Shown: one piece after another, positions 31,570 to 35,637 of the stretch | Layout of the letters: the number at the start of each line of letters is the position of its first letter | How positions within the stretch are numbered: the first letter of the stretch is position 1 | Source: an uncultured Verrucomicrobiales bacterium | GTDB taxonomy: Bacteria; Verrucomicrobiota; Verrucomicrobiia; Limisphaerales; UBA1100 | DNA length: 35,637 nucleotides | Direction of reading: 5' to 3' | Assembly (NCBI GenBank): GCA_913041895.1 | Contig: CAJWKQ010000009.1 | Coordinates: 1-35,637 of the forward strand | The notes under the pieces: generated by a model | The model's database searches: none | Told to the model about the DNA's origin: nothing | What the model saw: the letters and a program-made list of their open reading frames with translations, nothing else | Made by a program: the position numbers and the translations under genes

Positions 31570-33969
31570 TTACTGCTTCGGAAAGAGAACTTTATAATCC
31601 TTCTTCATTTGCTGATCGAACTTCTGCATTTGTTCCTCGTTAAGGAACTTCTGCACTTCTTCTCGAAAGTCATTTCGAAATTTTTCCCTAGCACTTGGGA
31701 GTTGTTCCCTCGTAATTTCTTTGGACATTAGGCCCGCCATTAACTTGGCCCTTGCACTTTTCGCCTTAGCTTGTGCAGTTGCCCAATCCTGCTTTTGATC
31801 CTCTGTAATCCCAAGTAAACTGACAGGATCATTGAGGTCCGCTTTCTTAGGAGCTTGAGTCTCCAGATCAATGTAACCCTTACCCATAATAGCTTCATCG
31901 AGGTTTAGATTGTCCGCCTCAGTCAGAGGTGAAAGATGGACACGTTCCCCTTCCCTTAGTCCATCGAAATAGACCATAATTCCCTCTGTTTTGTTTCCCT
32001 CTTTTTTGAGCTGACTAGGGGCCTCATCAAACTTCACCAGTTGCTTTTCCGACAGGAATCCCTCGACCGATTTGCGAAACGCATCAATAATTTCTGCTGC
32101 GCCATCCTCCTGTTTTTTTCGTATATCCTTATCGGTTTTTTTCTTGGCATTTTTTATTGCTTCCTGCCGCTCCACTCTTGAGAAATCCTTTACTTCCTCA
32201 CGGGCCTTTACCATCAGAGCTTCTTTTTCTGACGCTAATTCTTCAGCCAACTGATCTAGGGCTTTTTTTGCCTTATTGCGCTGCTGCCACCATTTATCCT
32301 TTTGCTTATCGGTAATATCCAAGATGGAAGCCCAATCGCGTATGGCAATATGAGTTTCATCACTATATTCTATAGTCACAGGTCGCCACTCATGTTTTTC
32401 AGTCTTTTCATTAAGCACCCAGCATCCGGTTTCTGGAGTATCTTCACTAATCATACGAGTGGTCACACACTGGTTTGGCAACTTAATCAAACGCTCTTCC
32501 TCAACAAGATTCATGACCACAACTTCCACTTTAACCTTCATCCCTTCAGAAACTGAGTCAGGGAAACTACTGCTATCAATAGCAACCTCGGCTTTAAAAT
32601 AGGATTTATCAGTGTGCCCTCGGCGATTGGAATCCACCGTTGTGCTAATCATAGATAAAGTTCCCGGAAGCTTTATATCTTCAACTTCAACATAGGCCTT
32701 CTGCCCAACTTTCAACTGAGGACGTTTAAGTTGAGGCACACTAATATCAACCTTGAGTGATTTACTCTTGGGTAGCTTAATTAAATTTCTGCCCTTGTAG
32801 ACTTTCGCTCCATCCATAATCGGCTCCCCTCGATCATAACGGTGAGTCCAATACAAAACGGTTCCATCCTGAGGCGCGTAGATTTTAGTATTTGCCATCT
32901 GCTCGAAAAGATCCTCCAATTTTTCCCGCTCTAGCTCCAAGGTCTTCTCAGCAGTCAAAACGTCGGAGTCTGCATCTGCAGAGTTGGCCTTATTCATAAC
33001 TTCCTGTTTCTTTATCTGCACCGCGCATTCATCTACCGTCAGCTCTTTCGCGCTCAGCATGGATTTTTGATCATACTTTTTATAGGTCTCCAAATCGTCT
33101 CTTAATACCTTGATCTGATGTAAGGCCTTATCTCTTCTGGATTTCTCCTTGAGCACCTCTAAATCAGATACAAACCCCAATTCCTTTAGTCTGTTATAGG
33201 CGGTCAGATTTTTCTCCGCCAGCTCTACGTCAGTCTCTAAATTCTTAATGGAAATTCCTGTATTCGTTATATATGTCTCAATAGTGTTATTCTTTAACTT
33301 ATCCAGATCCATTAAAGCATTTGTATAATTATTTTGAGCCACCTTGAGAGCGAGTTCCGAAGCAAGCACGAGCGTCTCCTTATTGCCCTTAGCACGCATC
33401 AAATTGTTTTCTGCACGCTGTACCGCAATCTCCTGGGAATTAATGCGTTCTTTCAAAGTTAAAGGGTCCAGCTCAACAAGTAAGTCGCCAGGGATTTGAA
33501 TCTCCGTACCTGCCTCCAATTTTTCCCAGTCCAGCTTAAGGTCCTTATTCAGCTGCTTGATGCAAAGTAAATCCTTATCATGATATTTTGATATAGACTC
33601 TATTGAGTCCTCCAATTTAACAGTATAGGTGACGGGGCCTTTTACCTTAGTCCCTTCTTCCACAATCGTTTCAATGGTAGTCGAACCTTCCAATTCACAC
33701 TTGAGCTCTTCTACATCAGTAGATTTCAACTGGCCGGTCAACGGAACTGTAACTAAAAAATCAGATTTTTTGGCAACATGATAAACTTCCTTGCGAACCT
33801 TTTCCTTCTCTTTGTTGAGATAATATTTAGCACCCCAGACCCCGCCACCCACAACGCCGAACAGAATCAAAACGCCGAGCAGTTTCGCAATCGCGAAGCC
33901 TCCTCTGCCTCTTTGATTAGTAACTGATGCCGCAGAATTAGCCTTTTTGGATCTGTTTCTTTTTCTCAT
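31570..33969 (-). CDS. Large periplasmic adaptor with LysM-like insertion and Spy/LTXXQ-like segments (adaptor 1)
   Basis: This 799-residue adaptor is a paralogue of adaptor 2 but much larger. It has a basic N-terminus, a membrane anchor (about 26-48), the first lipoyl half ending EEGTKVKGPV, a weak LysM-like segment (about 112-160, TYTVKLEDSIESISKYHDK ... AGTEIQIP), GDLLVEL, a long coiled-coil (about 170-360), the second lipoyl half (IYAPQDGTVLYWTH), and a beta-barrel. The membrane-proximal domain is interrupted at about 546-652 by a charged helical segment (ILDITDKQKDKWW ... FLSEKQLVKFDEA) before resuming at VYFDGLREGERVHLSP. A similar segment (716-792, LLGITEDQKQDWA ... FLNEEQMQKFDQQM) ends the protein. 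Both resemble Spy/CpxP LTXXQ units. The gene starts 1 base after OMF 1. Confidence 0.85.
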   Translation of the reverse strand: MRKRNRSKKANSAASVTNQRGRGGFAIAKLLGVLILFGVVGGGVWGAKYYLNKEKEKVRKEVYHVAKKSDFLVTVPLTGQLKSTDVEELKCELEGSTTIETIVEEGTKVKGPVTYTVKLEDSIESISKYHDKDLLCIKQLNKDLKLDWEKLEAGTEIQIPGDLLVELDPLTLKERINSQEIAVQRAENNLMRAKGNKETLVLASELALKVAQNNYTNALMDLDKLKNNTIETYITNTGISIKNLETDVELAEKNLTAYNRLKELGFVSDLEVLKEKSRRDKALHQIKVLRDDLETYKKYDQKSMLSAKELTVDECAVQIKKQEVMNKANSADADSDVLTAEKTLELEREKLEDLFEQMANTKIYAPQDGTVLYWTHRYDRGEPIMDGAKVYKGRNLIKLPKSKSLKVDISVPQLKRPQLKVGQKAYVEVEDIKLPGTLSMISTTVDSNRRGHTDKSYFKAEVAIDSSSFPDSVSEGMKVKVEVVVMNLVEEERLIKLPNQCVTTRMISEDTPETGCWVLNEKTEKHEWRPVTIEYSDETHIAIRDWASILDITDKQKDKWWQQRNKAKKALDQLAEELASEKEALMVKAREEVKDFSRVERQEAIKNAKKKTDKDIRKKQEDGAAEIIDAFRKSVEGFLSEKQLVKFDEAPSQLKKEGNKTEGIMVYFDGLREGERVHLSPLTEADNLNLDEAIMGKGYIDLETQAPKKADLNDPVSLLGITEDQKQDWATAQAKAKSARAKLMAGLMSKEITREQLPSAREKFRNDFREEVQKFLNEEQMQKFDQQMKKDYKVLFPKQ

Positions 33970-33970
33970 A

Positions 33971-35637
33971 TTAATCTCCTAAAATTTGATTTGGCGGTAT
34001 TACCTCTTGGTCCTGTTGATCTGGGGCTGGGTCAGGTTGTCCACCTGAAGTTGCATCGGTCTTGAGCCAAAATTCTTCCTGTGTCGTGTCTAAAATACCC
34101 ACGTCTTTGCGAAGCTTCAAGCGGGTTTTATGATAGTCCACAATCGCCCGAGAAACCGCCTGCTGGGCAGAAGTAAGGCTATTTCGAGCTCTAATAATAT
34201 CTTGAGTACGTACTCCCGGAAACCCCAGCCGTAAACGTTCTCTGGTAGCCAGCAAGTTCTCCTCAGCGTTTTTCTGTTTCGCGAGTTGGGTGTAATAATA
34301 AGCCCTTTGACGAGCAAGATTGCGGACATCTGCTCGGACACCCTTCCTTAAAGTGTCGAGCTGAGTTGCTAGAGCACGCAATTGCTTCTCAAAAGTGATG
34401 ATACTTTTGCGATATGCATTGCGCTCACTAACTTTGGATATTGGAAGATCAAGCTTCAGTTTTATAGTAGAGTCGTATTCGTTTGGATCAAAAGAATCAT
34501 AAAGTTGATCCTTTAGTTTGGCCTCAGCTTCGAAATTTAAACCGGGTAGTAAACTGTTTCGAGCAACCTTGACCGAGCGCTTGGCATCCTCAAACCGATC
34601 AATATGATTTAGATAATCAAGCCGGTTAGTGATAGCCATGCTATATCCGGTTAAATCGTCAATAGGAACCTGAGGCAGCCCTAGCTTATTTATTTCCTCC
34701 AAAACCTTAAAATCAAGCTGGATCGATGTTCCTTGTGGCAGCGAAAGTTCTTGTTTGAAATTATCCAGTGAATTTTGGAAAGAATTGGTGGATCCAATGT
34801 AGCTCAATTTAGCGTCGTATTCATCTTTCTTAGCCTGTTTGACGTCAAACTCCGCTAACAATCCAGCATCCGCACGGGCCTCTATTTCAGTACGGAAAAA
34901 TATTGAGTTCGTATAACTATTATAGGAAATACGCATACTGTCTGCTTGCTGTAAAAGATCGAGGTAATCATTGACCACATTAAGGGCAAAAGTCTTCTGG
35001 TAATGGCTAAAGTCGCGCACTTGATATACCACTTGACGCTCGGCCAGCTTAAGAACCTCTGCAGCAACATCTGCCCCTGCACCGCGCAACAATGGCTGGG
35101 TAAGTTTTAAGGTCAAATCAGGCACTTTAGGTTTACCGTTAATGTAAAGCACTAGATCATTAGCTAATGAAGCTGTGATTTGGCCTCCGGTTTTCCAGAT
35201 TTTTTTGGTTAACCCAATATTGGCTGAAGATGTAGCCGGATCCTGGGTTCCATCCGAATTTCGCTTTATCCCTATATCGGCACTTGCGCTGGTAAATTGG
35301 AAAGAAAAATTGTGGCGGGTTTCTGTTAGGCTCAAAGCTTTCTTGTACAGTTCCTCACGATTATCCTGATAAGACCGATTCGATTTGACTGCTATTTCCA
35401 ACGCCTCAGGAAGCGTGATTAGCCGCACCTTGCTTCCCCGAGCACGGTCGAGGATCAGCTCACTGCCATTCACATCTGTTGGTTTGCGTTTTGAATATTC
35501 AGTATCTATGGAATAATTGTGAGGCTGGCCGAAGACATGTTCATGACGTTCGGACAAAATTTGATATACCTCCTTATCAGCAGCCTCCCGATACTTGGCG
35601 GCAGCGCAGCCCAATGCAAACAAGGCGGCAATACCCG
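33971..35637 (-). CDS. TolC-like outer-membrane channel lipoprotein (OMF 1, 5' end outside window)
   Basis: The frame stays open to the window edge (IAALFALGCAAAKYREAADKEVYQIL), so the TTG start in the track is not real and the first signal-peptide residues lie outside. The visible part has a lipobox-like ALGC, the N-terminal motif YREAADKEVYQILSERHEHVFG shared with OMF 2, and two OEP helical repeats: PDLTLKLTQPLLRGAGADVAAEVLKLAERQVVYQVRDFSHYQKTFALNVVNDYL, and TQDIIRARNSLTSAQQAVSRAIVDYHKTRLKLRKDVGI. About 555 residues are present. It is the first gene of the tripartite cluster seen here and is followed by adaptor 1 after 1 base. The tail is Pro/Asp/Gln-rich, as in OMF 2. The operon promoter is not in the window. 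Confidence 0.88.
   Translation of the reverse strand, partial: GIAALFALGCAAAKYREAADKEVYQILSERHEHVFGQPHNYSIDTEYSKRKPTDVNGSELILDRARGSKVRLITLPEALEIAVKSNRSYQDNREELYKKALSLTETRHNFSFQFTSASADIGIKRNSDGTQDPATSSANIGLTKKIWKTGGQITASLANDLVLYINGKPKVPDLTLKLTQPLLRGAGADVAAEVLKLAERQVVYQVRDFSHYQKTFALNVVNDYLDLLQQADSMRISYNSYTNSIFFRTEIEARADAGLLAEFDVKQAKKDEYDAKLSYIGSTNSFQNSLDNFKQELSLPQGTSIQLDFKVLEEINKLGLPQVPIDDLTGYSMAITNRLDYLNHIDRFEDAKRSVKVARNSLLPGLNFEAEAKLKDQLYDSFDPNEYDSTIKLKLDLPISKVSERNAYRKSIITFEKQLRALATQLDTLRKGVRADVRNLARQRAYYYTQLAKQKNAEENLLATRERLRLGFPGVRTQDIIRARNSLTSAQQAVSRAIVDYHKTRLKLRKDVGILDTTQEEFWLKTDATSGGQPDPAPDQQDQEVIPPNQILGD

Overview
The window looks like a chromosomal segment from a Verrucomicrobiota-type bacterium (PVC superphylum). 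The best evidence is the set of PVC-expanded families between about 16.3 and 22.5 kb: a PVC-type membrane-bound dehydrogenase domain, the matching PVC-type heme-binding c-domain, ThuA-like domains and DUF1080. A GldG/DUF4340 pair and a MacB-like tripartite locus with unusually built adaptors fit the same picture. The phylum call is inference; no rRNA or tRNA is present. I saw no CRISPR array, prophage, integrase or insertion sequence.

Layout. (1) 1-3046, plus strand: the 3' end of a GldG-like ABC auxiliary protein followed by a DUF4340 protein. (2) 3050-9581, minus strand: a complete F1Fo ATP synthase operon in the order atpB-E-F-H-A-G-D-C, with no atpI seen. A strong hairpin lies between atpE and atpF, the delta subunit is unusually short, and a CRP-like palindrome lies upstream of atpB. 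(3) 9741-11645, minus strand: an HDOD protein and a pentapeptide-repeat protein fused to a two-TM ion channel. (4) 11746-13645, plus strand: mntR, a cyclase/kynurenine-formamidase-like enzyme and an atypical SDR. (5) 13661-14637, minus strand: a DciA-like (DUF721) protein and a small membrane protein. (6) 14942-16290, plus strand: nrdR, an unrecognised overlapping gene and hinT.

(7) 16292-23325, minus strand: a sugar-oxidation module. In transcription order it is a D-psicose-3-epimerase-like TIM barrel, DUF1080, a stand-alone ThuA, a large ThuA-NPCBM-dehydrogenase-HEAT protein, a Rho-independent terminator, then a HEAT-cytochrome c protein. The inferred job is periplasmic oxidation of a glycoside or sugar, with electrons passed to cytochrome c and further processing by the keto-glycoside hydrolase and isomerase families.

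(8) 23384-35637, minus strand: eight consecutive genes of a MacB-like tripartite ABC export system. There are two outer-membrane lipoprotein channels, two periplasmic adaptors, one ATPase and three MacB/FtsX-type permeases, consistent with a duplicated module in which the second copy has no ATPase. Both adaptors carry a LysM-like insertion in the lipoyl/barrel region, and the larger one also has two Spy/LTXXQ-like helical segments. This is the part of the window most likely to be a poorly described system.

Several ORFs in the supplied track begin at TTG, GTG or at an ATG inside the neighbouring gene. Starts were moved where the family N-terminus, signal peptide or a ribosome binding site pointed to a better codon.
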